From Myroides pelagicus (GTDB taxonomy: Bacteria > Bacteroidota > Bacteroidia > Flavobacteriales > Flavobacteriaceae): DNA of 38,781 nt. The translations under genes and the position numbers were made by a program. Each line of letters begins with the position of its first letter. Position 1 is the first letter of the stretch. The notes beneath the pieces were generated by a model, which worked only from the letters and a program-made list of their open reading frames with translations, was not told where the DNA came from and did not search any database. This document shows positions 27,112 through 37,175 of the stretch, in pieces. The stretch covers positions 1 through 38,781 of the forward strand of contig NZ_WMJY01000027.1 of NCBI RefSeq assembly GCF_009711055.1. Reading direction: 5' to 3'.

Positions 27112-29616
27112 TTATTCTTCGGTATTTGATGTATCAATTGTTGTTGATTCATCTGATACATCAATAATATCTTCATCTTCTTCTTGCATTACCTTACATA
27201 CTGCAGCGATAGAATCATTATCCTTAATATTTATTAAGCGCACACCTTGTGTTGCACGTCCCATAACTCTTAAGTCTGATACACGCATACGGATAGTTAA
27301 TCCAGACTTATTGATAATCATCAAGTCATCAGTATCAGTCACAGAATTAATAGATACTAACTGTCCAGTTTTATCTGTGATATTCATTGTTTTCACTCCC
27401 TTACCACCACGATTTGTTTCACGGTATTCATCTAGAGCTGAACGCTTACCATATCCTTTTGCAGATACCACAAGAATTTCACTATTCAAATCACTTACTG
27501 AAATCATTCCGATTAACTCATCATTATCATCAGCTAATGTAATACCTCTAACTCCCGAAGCTGTTCTTCCCATTGGACGAGTTTTCTCTTCGTCAAATCG
27601 TACTAACTTACCAGAGCGAACAGCCATCAAAACTTTACTCTTACCATCAGTTAATTTTGCTTCTAGTAGCTCATCGTCTTCCTTGATTGTAATAGCATTA
27701 ATACCATTTTGACGTGGTCTAGAATATTGCTCTAATGGTGTTTTCTTAACCTGACCTTTTTTAGTTGCCATAATTACGAAGTGACTATTGATATATTCTT
27801 CGTCCTTAAGGTCTTGTGTACAAATAAATGCTTTCACCTTATCGTCTGACTCGATATTGATCAAGTTTTGAATAGCTCTACCCTTACTTGTTTTTGATCC
27901 TTCTGGAATTTCATAAACTCTCATCCAGAAACACTTTCCTTTTTGAGTAAAAAACAACATATACTGGTGGTTTGTTGCCACATACATTTGCTCTAAGAAA
28001 TCCTGATCACGTGTACCAGCAGATTTCTGTCCTACTCCTCCTCTATTCTGAGTTTTGTATTCAGATAGTGGTGTACGTTTGATATAACCCGCATGAGAAA
28101 TAGTAATAACTACTTGTTCATCTGCGATTAAATCAGTGATACTCACATCACCACCAGCGTATTCAATTTGTGAACGACGCTCATCACCATACTTTTCTCT
28201 AACTTCTACTAACTCTTCTTTAATCAAATTCATTCTCAATTCTTTACTAGCTAATAAAGCTTTCAAATGATCGATTAATTTCATAATTTCTTCATACTCA
28301 GCACGTAGTTTATCTTGCTCTAGTCCGGTTAATTGACGTAAACGCATTTCTACTATTGCTCTTGCTTGAATTTCGCTTAGACTGAAGCGTTCTATTAATT
28401 TAGCTCTTGCCTCGTCTGTGTTTTTAGAACCTCTAATTAAAGCAATAACTTCATCGATATTGTCCGAAGCAATAATCAATCCTTCTAAAATATGAGCACG
28501 CTCTTCAGCTTTTCTCAATTCGTACTCAGCACGACGAGTAACTACATCGTGTCTATGCTCAACGAAGTGATAGATTAAGTCTTTCAGATTAAGCATCTGA
28601 GGTCTTCCTTCTACAAGTGCAATATTATTTACACTAAATGATGATTGTAATTGTGTATACTTATAAAGTGTATTCAATACAATATTAGGCACTGCATCAC
28701 GCTTTAATACGTAAACGATACGCATACCTTTTCTATCCGACTCATCGCGAATTGTAGCAATACCATCTATTTTTTTCTCATTGATTGCTTCGGCAGTTTT
28801 TTTAATCATTTCTGCCTTATTTACCTGATAAGGTATTTCAGTGACAATAATACACTCTCTACCATCAACTTCTTCAATATTAGCCTTAGCACGCATTACT
28901 ACACGCCCACGACCAGTCTTGAATGCTTCTCTAACACCTTCATAACCATAGATGATACCACCTGTAGGAAAATCTGGAGCCTTGATATAGTTGATTAGTT
29001 CATCAATCTCAATATCGTTATTATCTATATAAGCTAATGTACCGTCGATTACCTCACTCAAGTTATGAGGTGCCATATTCGTGGCCATACCTACAGCAAT
29101 CCCTGATGCCCCATTCACTAATAAATTAGGAATACGCGTTGGCATTACCTTTGGTTCTTCTAACGTATCATCGAAGTTCAACTGAAAGTCTACGGTCTCT
29201 TTATCTATATCAGCAAGAATTTCTTCCGAAATCTTTTTCATTCTCGCCTCAGTATAACGCATAGCCGCTGGACTATCCCCGTCTACTGATCCAAAGTTAC
29301 CTTGCCCATCAACAAGTAAATATCGCATGCTCCAATCTTGAGCCATACGCACCATCGTGTCATACACTGAGCTATCTCCATGTGGGTGGTACTTACCTAG
29401 CACTTCCCCTACAATTCTTGCAGACTTTTTGTGTGCTCTATTTGATAATACACCCAATTCATACATTCCAAACAATACTCTTCGATGAACAGGTTTTAAG
29501 CCATCTCTAACATCAGGAAGAGCACGAGAAACGATCACCGACATCGAATAATCAATGTATGCTGACTTCATTTGCTCCTCTATGTTTATAGGAATCAACT
29601 TTTCTCCTTCAGACAT
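27112..29616 (-). CDS. gyrA: DNA gyrase subunit A
   Basis: 834 residues. Breakage-reunion subunit of gyrase, which introduces negative supercoils with GyrB. Catalytic Tyr121 is in [10 protein letters not shown]. The quinolone pocket reads [13 protein letters not shown] with Ser82 and Asp86 (E. coli Ser83 and Asp87), the susceptible state. The C-terminal pinwheel follows from about residue 505. Its GyrA box, QRRGGKG in E. coli, reads QNRGGVG here, and a similar NRGGKG occurs near the C-terminus. The tail is acidic ([14 protein letters not shown]). Divergent from clpC across 251 bases; the TPR gene follows. Confidence 0.97.
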   Translation of the reverse strand: MSEGEKLIPINIEEQMKSAYIDYSMSVIVSRALPDVRDGLKPVHRRVLFGMYELGVLSNRAHKKSARIVGEVLGKYHPHGDSSVYDTMVRMAQDWSMRYLLVDGQGNFGSVDGDSPAAMRYTEARMKKISEEILADIDKETVDFQLNFDDTLEEPKVMPTRIPNLLVNGASGIAVGMATNMAPHNLSEVIDGTLAYIDNNDIEIDELINYIKAPDFPTGGIIYGYEGVREAFKTGRGRVVMRAKANIEEVDGRECIIVTEIPYQVNKAEMIKKTAEAINEKKIDGIATIRDESDRKGMRIVYVLKRDAVPNIVLNTLYKYTQLQSSFSVNNIALVEGRPQMLNLKDLIYHFVEHRHDVVTRRAEYELRKAEERAHILEGLIIASDNIDEVIALIRGSKNTDEARAKLIERFSLSEIQARAIVEMRLRQLTGLEQDKLRAEYEEIMKLIDHLKALLASKELRMNLIKEELVEVREKYGDERRSQIEYAGGDVSITDLIADEQVVITISHAGYIKRTPLSEYKTQNRGGVGQKSAGTRDQDFLEQMYVATNHQYMLFFTQKGKCFWMRVYEIPEGSKTSKGRAIQNLINIESDDKVKAFICTQDLKDEEYINSHFVIMATKKGQVKKTPLEQYSRPRQNGINAITIKEDDELLEAKLTDGKSKVLMAVRSGKLVRFDEEKTRPMGRTASGVRGITLADDNDELIGMISVSDLNSEILVVSAKGYGKRSALDEYRETNRGGKGVKTMNITDKTGQLVSINSVTDTDDLMIINKSGLTIRMRVSDLRVMGRATQGVRLINIKDNDSIAAVCKVMQEEDEDIIDVSDESTTIDTSNTEE

Positions 29617-29867
29617 AAGTATAATAAAATTAAAATTCTCTAAATATTAAACGTGCTAATATACAGAATTAATACCTTCTTGCCATGTTTTTTCTTAAGT
29701 ATTTCAGCAAAAAACAACACATTTTACAAACTTTAAAAATTCATTAATTTCATCTTTTTTAATAGCTTTTTTTTCACCATATTAGCTATAGTGTCAGTCT
29801 TTCATAGAAGGTACACTTTTTGCAATTCTATTGTTAATATATTTTCACCTATTAAAAATTATAAAAC

Positions 29868-32399
29868 ATGGACGATAATTTTTCACAAGAAGTTAAAGAT
29901 GTAATCTCTTACAGTAAAGACGAAGCCATTCAATTAGGTAACGACTTTATTGGCACTGAACATCTTATACTAGGTATACTAAAAGTTGAGCAAGGTGAAG
30001 CATCAAGCATTTTACACAATTTAGATATAGATATTGAGTTTTTACGCCGCAAAATAGTCGCACTAAGTTCTAACTCAACTCCAGCAACTCCAGTGAATGA
30101 GAAAGCTTCGCTTCACTTAACTAAACAAGCTGAGAGAGCCTTAAGATTAACTTATTTAGAGGTTAAAGTATTTAAAAACAATGAGATAAACACTGCTCAT
30201 TTGCTTCTTTGTATCCTTAAAAATAGTGATGATCCTATTACTCAAATCCTTGCAAAACTAAACGTTACATATGACGTTATTAAGCAGGAATATTTAAACC
30301 AACAAGACGCTAATAACGTCTTTGGAGACGAACCAACCGATTTACCAAAAGCAGAAGCTTTTGATGAAGAAGGACAAGATGACAGCTTTAAAGCTGACAC
30401 AACTGACACTCCTTCTTCTAAATCAAATAAAAGAACGAAAACTCCAGTTTTAGATAATTTCGGTAGAGATCTTACTGAAATGGCTGAGAACGGAAAACTA
30501 GACCCTGTCGTTGGACGGGAAAAAGAAATTGAACGTGTATCTCAGATCCTAAGTAGAAGAAAAAAGAACAACCCGTTATTAATTGGTGAACCTGGAGTTG
30601 GTAAATCAGCAATCGCGGAAGGATTAGCTTTACGAATTATTCAGAAAAAAGTATCTCGAGTACTATACAACAAACGTGTTGTAACACTTGATCTTGCCAG
30701 TCTAGTGGCTGGCACCAAATATAGAGGTCAATTCGAAGAACGTATGAAAGCTGTAATGAATGAACTTGAAAAAAATGATGATATCATACTTTTTATTGAT
30801 GAAATACATACTATAGTTGGTGCTGGAGGAGCTACTGGTTCACTTGACGCATCTAATATGTTCAAACCTGCTTTAGCTAGAGGAGAAATTCAATGTATTG
30901 GTGCGACTACACTTGATGAGTTTAGACAACATATCGAAAAAGATGGTGCCTTAGAAAGACGATTTCAAAAGGTAATTGTTGAACCTACTTCTGTAGAGGA
31001 AACTATCATCATCTTAAACAATATCAAAGATAAATACGAAAGTCATCACAATGTAACTTATACCCCTGAAGCAATCGAAGCATGTGTTAACTTAACTAAT
31101 CGCTATATGAGCGATCGTTTTCTTCCGGACAAAGCTATTGATGCTCTAGACGAAGTTGGTTCTAGAGTACATATCACTAATATCAATGTTCCACAAAACA
31201 TACTTGATTTAGAGAAAAAACTAGAAGAAGTTCGCGAGAGTAAAAGCGAGATGGTTAATAAGCAAAAATATGAAGAGGCCGCGGCACTTAGAGATAGCGA
31301 GAAACAAATAGAAAAAGATCTTCTAATTGCTCAAAAAACATGGGAAGATGATGTAAAGACAAATAAAGTAACTGTTACAGAAGACGACGTAGCGGATGTT
31401 GTTTCGATGATGACTGGTATTCCTGTCAATCGTATTGCTGAAAAAGAAATTACAAAACTTGCTAAACTACCTGAACTAATAAAAGGAAAAGTTATCGGTC
31501 AAGATGAAGCTGTTGAAAAAATAGCCAAAGCAATTCAACGTAACAGAGCAGGCTTAAAAGATCCTAATAGGCCTATTGGTTCATTTATCTTTTTAGGTCA
31601 AACAGGTGTTGGTAAAACACAGTTGGCCAAAGTCATTGCTAAAGAATTATTTGACTCAGAATCATCACTATTACGCATAGACATGAGTGAATACATGGAG
31701 AAATTTGCTGTATCTAGATTAGTTGGTGCGCCTCCAGGATATGTTGGTTACGAAGAAGGTGGTCAATTGACAGAAAAGGTAAGAAGAAAACCATACTCAG
31801 TTATCTTATTTGATGAAATCGAAAAAGCACACCCCGATGTATTCAATACTCTTTTACAAGTCTTAGATGACGGACACCTAACAGATAGCTTGGGCAGAAA
31901 AGTGGACTTCAGAAACACGATTATCATCATGACATCTAATATCGGTGCGCGCCAATTAAAAGACTTCGGTCAAGGTGTAGGTTATGGTACACAAGCTAAG
32001 AAAGACCAATCGCAAGAACATTCCAAATCAGTTATTGAGAATGCTCTCAAAAAAGCTTTCGCTCCTGAATTCTTAAACAGAATTGATGATATTGTTGTAT
32101 TTAATGCATTAGAAAAACAACATATTGACCTTATCATTGATATTGAATTAGAAAAATTATATATGCGAATCAATAATCTAGGTTATTCACTTAAGCTTAC
32201 CACAGAAGCTAAAGACTTTATCGCAGAGAAAGGCTTTGACAAACAATACGGTGCTAGACCACTAAAAAGGGCTATCCAAAAATACATTGAAGACCCGTTA
32301 GCAGAAGAAATTGTAAACTCTAAAATAAAACTAGGAGATACAATTACTATGTCCCTTGAAGATAATAAAGAAGAACTTAAAATCACAGTCGAATCGTAA
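29868..32399 (+). CDS. clpC: ClpC-type AAA+ unfoldase of the Clp protease
   Basis: 843 residues with complete class I Clp layout. Two N-domain repeats (about 1-145, each with EHLILGIL or AHLLLCILK), an acidic linker (about 150-190), AAA1 with Walker A GEPGVGKS (240-247) and Walker B DE at 311-312, a UVR-type segment ([17 protein letters not shown], 465-481), AAA2 with Walker A GQTGVGKT (577-584) and Walker B DE at 649-650. GVGYG (703-707) is at the place of the ClpP-binding loop. The UVR segment supports ClpC over ClpA or ClpB. It feeds substrates to ClpP, which is not encoded here. A terminator follows. Confidence 0.95.
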   Translation: MDDNFSQEVKDVISYSKDEAIQLGNDFIGTEHLILGILKVEQGEASSILHNLDIDIEFLRRKIVALSSNSTPATPVNEKASLHLTKQAERALRLTYLEVKVFKNNEINTAHLLLCILKNSDDPITQILAKLNVTYDVIKQEYLNQQDANNVFGDEPTDLPKAEAFDEEGQDDSFKADTTDTPSSKSNKRTKTPVLDNFGRDLTEMAENGKLDPVVGREKEIERVSQILSRRKKNNPLLIGEPGVGKSAIAEGLALRIIQKKVSRVLYNKRVVTLDLASLVAGTKYRGQFEERMKAVMNELEKNDDIILFIDEIHTIVGAGGATGSLDASNMFKPALARGEIQCIGATTLDEFRQHIEKDGALERRFQKVIVEPTSVEETIIILNNIKDKYESHHNVTYTPEAIEACVNLTNRYMSDRFLPDKAIDALDEVGSRVHITNINVPQNILDLEKKLEEVRESKSEMVNKQKYEEAAALRDSEKQIEKDLLIAQKTWEDDVKTNKVTVTEDDVADVVSMMTGIPVNRIAEKEITKLAKLPELIKGKVIGQDEAVEKIAKAIQRNRAGLKDPNRPIGSFIFLGQTGVGKTQLAKVIAKELFDSESSLLRIDMSEYMEKFAVSRLVGAPPGYVGYEEGGQLTEKVRRKPYSVILFDEIEKAHPDVFNTLLQVLDDGHLTDSLGRKVDFRNTIIIMTSNIGARQLKDFGQGVGYGTQAKKDQSQEHSKSVIENALKKAFAPEFLNRIDDIVVFNALEKQHIDLIIDIELEKLYMRINNLGYSLKLTTEAKDFIAEKGFDKQYGARPLKRAIQKYIEDPLAEEIVNSKIKLGDTITMSLEDNKEELKITVES

Positions 32400-32405
32400 T
32401 ATTAG

Positions 32406-32438
32406 AAAAAGGAGAGTTTAAAATACTCTCCTTTTTTT
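32406..32438 (+). terminator. Terminator of clpC
   Basis: AAAAAGGAGAGT (32406-32417) pairs with ACTCTCC plus the T-run (32425-32436), 7-base loop, seven T residues. It begins seven bases after the stop. Confidence 0.93.
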
Positions 32439-32781
32439 ATCTGACTCCATCATTACTCCTATTTCCTTTCACTGATATTTACTCCTACTTATAATTTAAA
32501 CACTACTTAACTAATCTAAAAAATTCGCTTTTGTTGTCACCGAGTTATCTCTAAATTTGTTTGTAGAATAAAATAATAGACATTTACTTAACAAAAACAA
32601 CAAGCTCTGAAACGATACTAGGTTTATGAGTTAAAAAAACATAACGTTCATAGATCCTTGATTTGTACAAAACTTCGTTGTATCATATTTACACTTCAAC
32701 ATTAATCACATGAACTAAAACCTCCTTACACTCTTTTCTCATTTACCTATCCCTAATAAAAACTTAGATTTACTAACTATC

Positions 32782-32806
32782 CTTATAATGTAGGCTACAT
32801 TATAAG
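32782..32806. promoter_or_regulatory. 25-bp perfect palindrome, operator candidate
   Basis: CTTATAATGTAG (32782-32793), one central G, and CTACATTATAAG (32795-32806) are perfect reverse complements. It is not followed by T residues and lies 160 bases before the RimK fusion gene, in a long intergenic gap. The single-base loop makes a DNA site for a dimeric regulator more likely than an RNA terminator. Confidence 0.6.
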
Positions 32807-32934
32807 ATTAGCTTCTAAGTCATTTATAAAGATTTAAGTAATTTCAAAATAAATGTGTAACTTGTAATAATGCAAGTATTATCTAGTAATTAATTTATTA
32901 TTTTTTTTTCAATGAAGTGAATGGTATAATACAT

Positions 32935-32947
32935 AATGTACTACATT
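32935..32947. promoter_or_regulatory. 13-bp palindrome sharing half-sites with the 25-bp palindrome
   Basis: AATGTA (32935-32940), C, TACATT (32942-32947). The half-sites are the same as the inner part of the site centred at 32794 (AATGTA-GGC... the spacer there is three bases). It ends 20 bases before the RimK fusion ATG. Confidence 0.4.
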
Positions 32948-32966
32948 CGCAATACAATATTATAAT

Positions 32967-34334
32967 ATGTTAGATAAAGTTATCGTTGGTAGTGAAGAGT
33001 GGTGCTCTTTTCCTACTTTTAATATCCCAGCAATAAAAGCTCGCGTAGATTCAGGAGCCAAAACTTCTGCTTTACATGCAGTTAATATTATTCCATTTGA
33101 TAAAGATGGTGAAAAGTGGGTGAAGTTTGATGTCAACCCACTACAAAATAATGGAAAAACAATTATTAGCTGTGAAGCGAAAGTAGTAGATAAAAGAATC
33201 GTAAAAAGCTCAAGTGGATCAAGAGAATCACGTTATGTAATTCGTACGAATATCGTATTAAACGAAGCCTCATGGGAAATTGAAGTTACACTAACAAATC
33301 GTGACTCCATGGGGTACCGTATGCTGTTAGGGAGAGAAGCAATGAGTGGACGCATCTTAGTAGATCCAGAAAAGAATTTTTTGCTTGGACAACCCACAAC
33401 TGAGAAACTAGAAGAGTATTACAATAAATCTAAATCAGATAAAAAAGGACTTCGAATTGGTTTATTAGCAAGTAATCCAGAATTATACAGTAATAAAAGA
33501 ATAATTGAAGCAGGCGAATTAAGAGGTCATGAAATGCACTTCTTAAACTTAAAGTATTGCTACATGAAACTAGATGCTAATCAGCCTGAAATCCACTATA
33601 GAGGAGGACGCGTGCTAAACGACTTTGATGCAGTGATACCTAGAATTAGACCTAGTATGACCTATTATGGTTGTGCATTGACTAGACATTTTGAATCATT
33701 AAAAGTATTTAGCTTAAACAGCTCTACAGCAATTGCGCAATCGAGAGACAAACTATACTCACTTCAGTTATTATTAAATAACGGAGTAGATATACCAACC
33801 ACAGGATTTGCTAATTCTCCTTTGGACACCAATGATTTAATCAAGATGGTTGGCGGTAGTCCATTGATTGTAAAACTATTAGAAGGTACTCAAGGAAAAG
33901 GAGTTGTTTTAGCAGAAACAAAAAAAGCTGCGGAAAGCGTTATCAATGCTTTCAAAAGCCTTAATGCTAATATCTTAGTTCAAGAGTTTATTAAAGAGGC
34001 TGATGGAAAAGATCTACGTCTCTTTGTAGTTGATGGAAAAGTAGTAGCTACTATCCAAAGAGAAGCTATACCAGGAGAATTTAGAGCTAATATTCACTTA
34101 GGAGGAACTGCCACTGTCATCAAACCTACCATAGAAGAGAAAAGAATAGCCATCAAAGCTGCCAAAGCAATGAACTTAAAGGTAGCTGGTGTTGATATTA
34201 TTCGTTCTGCTAAAGGTCCTTTACTTTTAGAAGTCAACTCTTCACCTGGACTGGAGGGTATCGAAGGTGCTACAAATAAAGATGTGGCAGGCGAAATGAT
34301 TAAAGCTATTGAAAAACATTTTAATTATAAATAA
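32967..34334 (+). CDS. rimK: Fusion of RimK-associated zinc protease domain and RimK ATP-grasp ligase
   Basis: 455 residues in two parts. Residues 1 to about 145 match the putative ATP-dependent zinc protease family with a retropepsin-like fold ([12 protein letters not shown], Asp28-Ser-Gly-Ala; later RMLLGREAM and [12 protein letters not shown]). From about 162 the sequence is RimK, an ATP-grasp alpha-L-glutamate ligase: [71 protein letters not shown], and [14 protein letters not shown]. In E. coli RimK adds Glu to ribosomal protein S6. The two families are neighbours in other bacteria, so the fusion supports a joint role in peptide or protein glutamylation and its removal. A tight terminator separates it from the LETM1-related gene. 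Confidence 0.92.
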   Translation: MLDKVIVGSEEWCSFPTFNIPAIKARVDSGAKTSALHAVNIIPFDKDGEKWVKFDVNPLQNNGKTIISCEAKVVDKRIVKSSSGSRESRYVIRTNIVLNEASWEIEVTLTNRDSMGYRMLLGREAMSGRILVDPEKNFLLGQPTTEKLEEYYNKSKSDKKGLRIGLLASNPELYSNKRIIEAGELRGHEMHFLNLKYCYMKLDANQPEIHYRGGRVLNDFDAVIPRIRPSMTYYGCALTRHFESLKVFSLNSSTAIAQSRDKLYSLQLLLNNGVDIPTTGFANSPLDTNDLIKMVGGSPLIVKLLEGTQGKGVVLAETKKAAESVINAFKSLNANILVQEFIKEADGKDLRLFVVDGKVVATIQREAIPGEFRANIHLGGTATVIKPTIEEKRIAIKAAKAMNLKVAGVDIIRSAKGPLLLEVNSSPGLEGIEGATNKDVAGEMIKAIEKHFNYK

Positions 34335-34335
34335 T

Positions 34336-34363
34336 AAAAAGAGTCTTCATTGACTCTTTTTTT
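34336..34363 (+). terminator. Terminator after the RimK fusion
   Basis: Ten-bp perfect stem AAAAAGAGTC/GACTCTTTTT (34336-34345 with 34352-34361), 6-base loop, T-run. It ends 15 bases before the next ATG, so the LETM1-related gene either depends on read-through or has a promoter inside this short gap. Confidence 0.9.
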
Positions 34364-34377
34364 ATAAAAGAAACCTT

Positions 34378-35559
34378 ATGCCTATTAACCCTTCTATCAA
34401 CGGTTGGATTGTTAAATATTTTTCAAACAAACAGGCTTATCAAATCTTTGATTTAGATAAAAGTATTCCTATTGAATTACAAATACGAAAAATAGGTCTT
34501 AGTTATGGTATTATTAATATCGCTAACCTCCCTAATATCTTTCAGACTTTTAAACTTACTCAAGAAGAACTTGCTAAGTTCTGCTTCCTACAACTTTTAG
34601 AAAATGTACACAATAAGCTTTGTGTAAACTCTGAACAAAATGAGTTTGTGGAGTCAATAATTGCTTACTATGAATTAATTATACCGAAAAAAAATACATT
34701 ATTTAGCACTTTTTTCGATGAGAAAAACCCATATTCTCGCTTAGAAAAAATACTCTCTTTGAGATGGAAAGAGCACTTCTTCTCTCAATCTAAAAATAAT
34801 AACACGATACTCAACATGCTTTTGCTATACATAGACGTTCTTGCCTATGAAGCTTATTTAACCAACAATATAGAACCTAAAGTATACACTACTTACCTAA
34901 TTGAAAAAGCCATTGAGATATTAATCAAGTTTAAAGAAGAAAAAAGACCAAACAGTGAACAAGATATTCATTTAATTCTTTTTCTAAAGAAACTAACTTC
35001 AGATGAAGACCTTAATGATCCAATACTATATCACGATAGTAATTTAAGGTTAAACTTTATTATTGATTTCATTATCTGTAATTCATGGGATAATGAAATC
35101 AAAACACTTGTCATACCTAAAGCAATCAACGAAGCTTTTAGTATACTAAAAGAAGAGAAAGAAAATGTAAACGAAAGCATTAATACCTTTAAGAAACTGC
35201 TTGAGGCACAAAACCTGGATTACTCTTTTTATAAGTCCACCAATCTATTAAATAATATTGTAACCAACTCTACAAGCTATATAGAGTTTTTATTGACTAG
35301 AAACAAAACAAGACTCATCAAAGAACTTCAGAAAAATACGCAGTTAATGAAGTTGCTAGCTGAATCTACATACCGAGACTTAAACGATGAAGAAAAAAAG
35401 ATGGTTAAGAATCAAACAATTGACGCACTCAAAACCATCCCTTCTCTTGCTATATTCTTAATGCCTGGAGGCACTGTTTTATTACCTGTGATTCTAAAGT
35501 TTATTCCTTCCTTATTACCTTCCTCTTTTAATGAGAATAAAGCAGATGATAAGCATTAG
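34378..35559 (+). CDS. LETM1-related protein
   Basis: 393 residues, mostly helical, no signal peptide. The only family signal is at the C-terminus: DLNDEEKKMVKNQTIDALKTIPSLAIF (about 335-360), then MPGGTVLLPVILKFIPSLLPSSF (362-384), the pattern of the LETM1 ribosome-binding/membrane segment. One hydrophobic stretch lies at 355-382. In Bacteroidota such proteins are called LETM1-related biofilm-associated proteins; that role is annotation lore and not shown here. The ATG is only 43 bases after the RimK stop. Its TAG stop shares bases with the stop of the convergent carbonic anhydrase. Confidence 0.72.
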   Translation: MPINPSINGWIVKYFSNKQAYQIFDLDKSIPIELQIRKIGLSYGIINIANLPNIFQTFKLTQEELAKFCFLQLLENVHNKLCVNSEQNEFVESIIAYYELIIPKKNTLFSTFFDEKNPYSRLEKILSLRWKEHFFSQSKNNNTILNMLLLYIDVLAYEAYLTNNIEPKVYTTYLIEKAIEILIKFKEEKRPNSEQDIHLILFLKKLTSDEDLNDPILYHDSNLRLNFIIDFIICNSWDNEIKTLVIPKAINEAFSILKEEKENVNESINTFKKLLEAQNLDYSFYKSTNLLNNIVTNSTSYIEFLLTRNKTRLIKELQKNTQLMKLLAESTYRDLNDEEKKMVKNQTIDALKTIPSLAIFLMPGGTVLLPVILKFIPSLLPSSFNENKADDKH

Positions 35560-36206
35560 ATTTTTTTGAAACGCAATTGATAAACTGCATCTAAATCTTG
35601 ATTACTCGTGACGTTAACTTCTAAATCCGTAACATAACCAGAATTTAAACCATATACCCAACCATGAATACTCAATTCTTGATTACGAGCCCAAGCTTCT
35701 TGTACAATTGAAGTTTTTGCTAAGTCATAAACTTGTTCGTGAACATTTAACTCAACAAAGCGATTAAAACGTACAGTTTCATCTTCAATATTGTCTAGCT
35801 CTAAATTGTGCAAGCGATATACTGTTTTAATATGGCGTATCCAATTATCTATTAGTCCATAAGATTCATTCTTCATAGCGGCTAAAACACCACCACAGCC
35901 ATAATGCCCACAAACGATTATGTTCTTTACTTTTAATATATTAACTGCATAGTCTAATACACTAAGCATATTCATATCTGAATGAATAACCATATTAGCT
36001 ATATTTCGATGAACAAATACATCACCTGGCTCTGCACCAATAATTTCATTTGCTGGTACACGACTATCAGAACAACCAATCCATAATACTGGAGGCGTCT
36101 GACGCTCTGATAAACGCTTGAAATAGTTTGGATTAATAGAAAGCTTTTCTTCAACCCAAGCTTTATTGTTTTCAAGGATCTTTTTGTAAAAATCGTTATG
36201 TTTCAA
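35556..36206 (-). CDS. can: Beta-class carbonic anhydrase
   Basis: 216 residues, the size of E. coli Can (220). Interconverts CO2 and bicarbonate using zinc. Ligands are Cys45 in CSDSRVPA, His101 and Cys104 in GHYGCGG; the Asp47-Arg49 dyad is present. FVHRNIANMV and AWARNQELSIHGWVYGLNSGYVTDL are typical of this clade. It is second of two tandem anhydrase genes, starting five bases after the upstream one. It overlaps the stop of the LETM1-related gene by four bases. Confidence 0.95.
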   Translation of the reverse strand: MKHNDFYKKILENNKAWVEEKLSINPNYFKRLSERQTPPVLWIGCSDSRVPANEIIGAEPGDVFVHRNIANMVIHSDMNMLSVLDYAVNILKVKNIIVCGHYGCGGVLAAMKNESYGLIDNWIRHIKTVYRLHNLELDNIEDETVRFNRFVELNVHEQVYDLAKTSIVQEAWARNQELSIHGWVYGLNSGYVTDLEVNVTSNQDLDAVYQLRFKKI

Positions 36207-36211
36207 AATAA

Positions 36212-36853
36212 CTATTTTTGTATAAACATCTCTTTTATAAAGTCAACTTCTCCAGTCTCTACTTTGTAAAAAGCTCCTACAACACCTATTTCTCCAGCCT
36301 CATACATCTCTTTAAGTACTGAGCTTTTATTCAAAATATGATCCATAGTATATTCTACATTGTGAAAAGCTACTTTATCTACTGCCTCTTTCGATACAAT
36401 GTCAATTCCTTGATTAGTAGCTTTTATATGATCCACAGAAGGTTTTACTTTAGCCAATAGATCAGTTAAATGTCCTAATTCAGTTCCTTTACAAGCACCT
36501 GTGATAGCGCCGCAATGAGAATGCCCTAATACAACAACAAGCTTAGACCCTGCTAATTTACAAGCAAACTCCATCGATCCTATAATATCGTCATTCAATA
36601 CATTGCCTGCAATTCGTGTACTAAAAATATCGCCTAATCCTTGATCGAAAATCAATTCGGCTGAAGTTCTACTATCAATACAGCTCAAAATAATTGCAAA
36701 TGGAAATTGATTAGTTTGCGTATGATTCACTTGTTCTAACAAGTCACTATGCGCTTTTAAATTAGCTACAAAGCGCTTATTACCCTCTTTTAAAAACGAC
36801 AAAGCTAACTCAGGAGTTAGAGATCGTTGATCTTCGATGTTGTGTAATCTCAT
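36212..36853 (-). CDS. Second beta-class carbonic anhydrase, divergent from the first
   Basis: 213 residues. Zinc ligands are Cys58 in SCIDSRTSAE, His111 and Cys114 in LGHSHCGAITGA, with Asp60-Arg62. The sequence resembles the cab-type and SulP-associated anhydrases (SPELIFDQGLGDIF-like RTSAELIFDQGLGDIFSTRIAGN) rather than the adjacent Can-type enzyme, so it is a diverged paralogue from a different subclade, not a recent duplicate. It starts the two-gene operon and lies on the opposite strand to metK. Confidence 0.93.
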   Translation of the reverse strand: MRLHNIEDQRSLTPELALSFLKEGNKRFVANLKAHSDLLEQVNHTQTNQFPFAIILSCIDSRTSAELIFDQGLGDIFSTRIAGNVLNDDIIGSMEFACKLAGSKLVVVLGHSHCGAITGACKGTELGHLTDLLAKVKPSVDHIKATNQGIDIVSKEAVDKVAFHNVEYTMDHILNKSSVLKEMYEAGEIGVVGAFYKVETGEVDFIKEMFIQK

Positions 36854-36881
36854 TATTTTTTAATTGTTATGAATTTCGTGA

Positions 36882-36889
36882 CAAATGTA
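36882..36889 (-). promoter_or_regulatory. -7 box of the carbonic anhydrase operon
   Basis: The minus strand reads TACATTTG, an exact TAnnTTTG match, 28 bases before the ATG at 36853. No TTG was seen at the -33 position. The 36890-37084 stretch between the two divergent units holds nothing else that I can identify. Confidence 0.5.
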
Positions 36890-37084
36890 AATAAAAAACA
36901 CACTTAAGGTTTATTAATTAAAATTTACTTTCAAAATTTTATCATATTCTCATTTATTAAGTTATTTCGCCTAAATCAAACAACTCCTAAAATAACTTTC
37001 AGCTTAATAATTCTACCTTTTAAACTAAATCATAATAAAAAGAAACAATAGTTAACATTAATATAAAATTTAAAAAAGATTATA

Positions 37085-37111
37085 TTGATTCTAAAATAGT
37101 TAATACATTTG
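37085..37111 (+). promoter_or_regulatory. Promoter of the metK riboswitch-metK mRNA
   Basis: TTG at 37085-37087 and TACATTTG at 37104-37111 (exact TAnnTTTG) are separated by 16 bases, close to the reported Flavobacterium spacing. Transcription would begin near 37118, just ahead of the riboswitch. Confidence 0.65.
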
Positions 37112-37124
37112 CCACGTAAATCAT

Positions 37125-37175
37125 AGGAGGAAAAATTTGTACTGATTGCAACCTCGGTAAAAAATGCTAAAGCAG
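37125..37175 (+). promoter_or_regulatory. SAM-II-type riboswitch in the metK leader
   Basis: The stretch matches the SAM-II aptamer from memory. P1 pairs GAGG (37127-37130) with CCTC (37152-37155), the position occupied by GUGG/CCAC in the known aptamer. The loop holds ATTTG (37135-37139) and TTGCAACC (37146-37153), and the 3' part holds GTAAAAAATGCTAAAGC (37157-37173), the most conserved block. It sits in front of metK, whose product is SAM, so feedback control is expected. Aptamer identity is recognised from sequence, not computed; the 3' boundary is approximate. Confidence 0.75.

Larger units (their letters stand above)
32440..32966. other. Gap of about 530 bases before the RimK fusion gene
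   Basis: No open frame with protein-like content and no RNA gene that I recognise. It holds an exact -7 box TAAATTTG (32562-32569) with no nearby -33 element and no gene to drive, a 10-bp palindrome TTTGTACAAA (32662-32671), and two related palindromes listed separately. A small RNA cannot be excluded. Confidence 0.5.

Noticed and set aside
27104..27712. Plus-strand open frame of 202 codons
   Set aside because: It runs antisense through the C-terminal region of gyrA and is rich in Ser and Ile as expected for a reverse reading of gyrA codons.
37125..37130. AGGAGG as a Shine-Dalgarno sequence
   Set aside because: It lies 34 bases before the nearest in-frame AUG and over 100 before the metK ATG, and is part of the riboswitch P1 stem; genes around it lack such sites.
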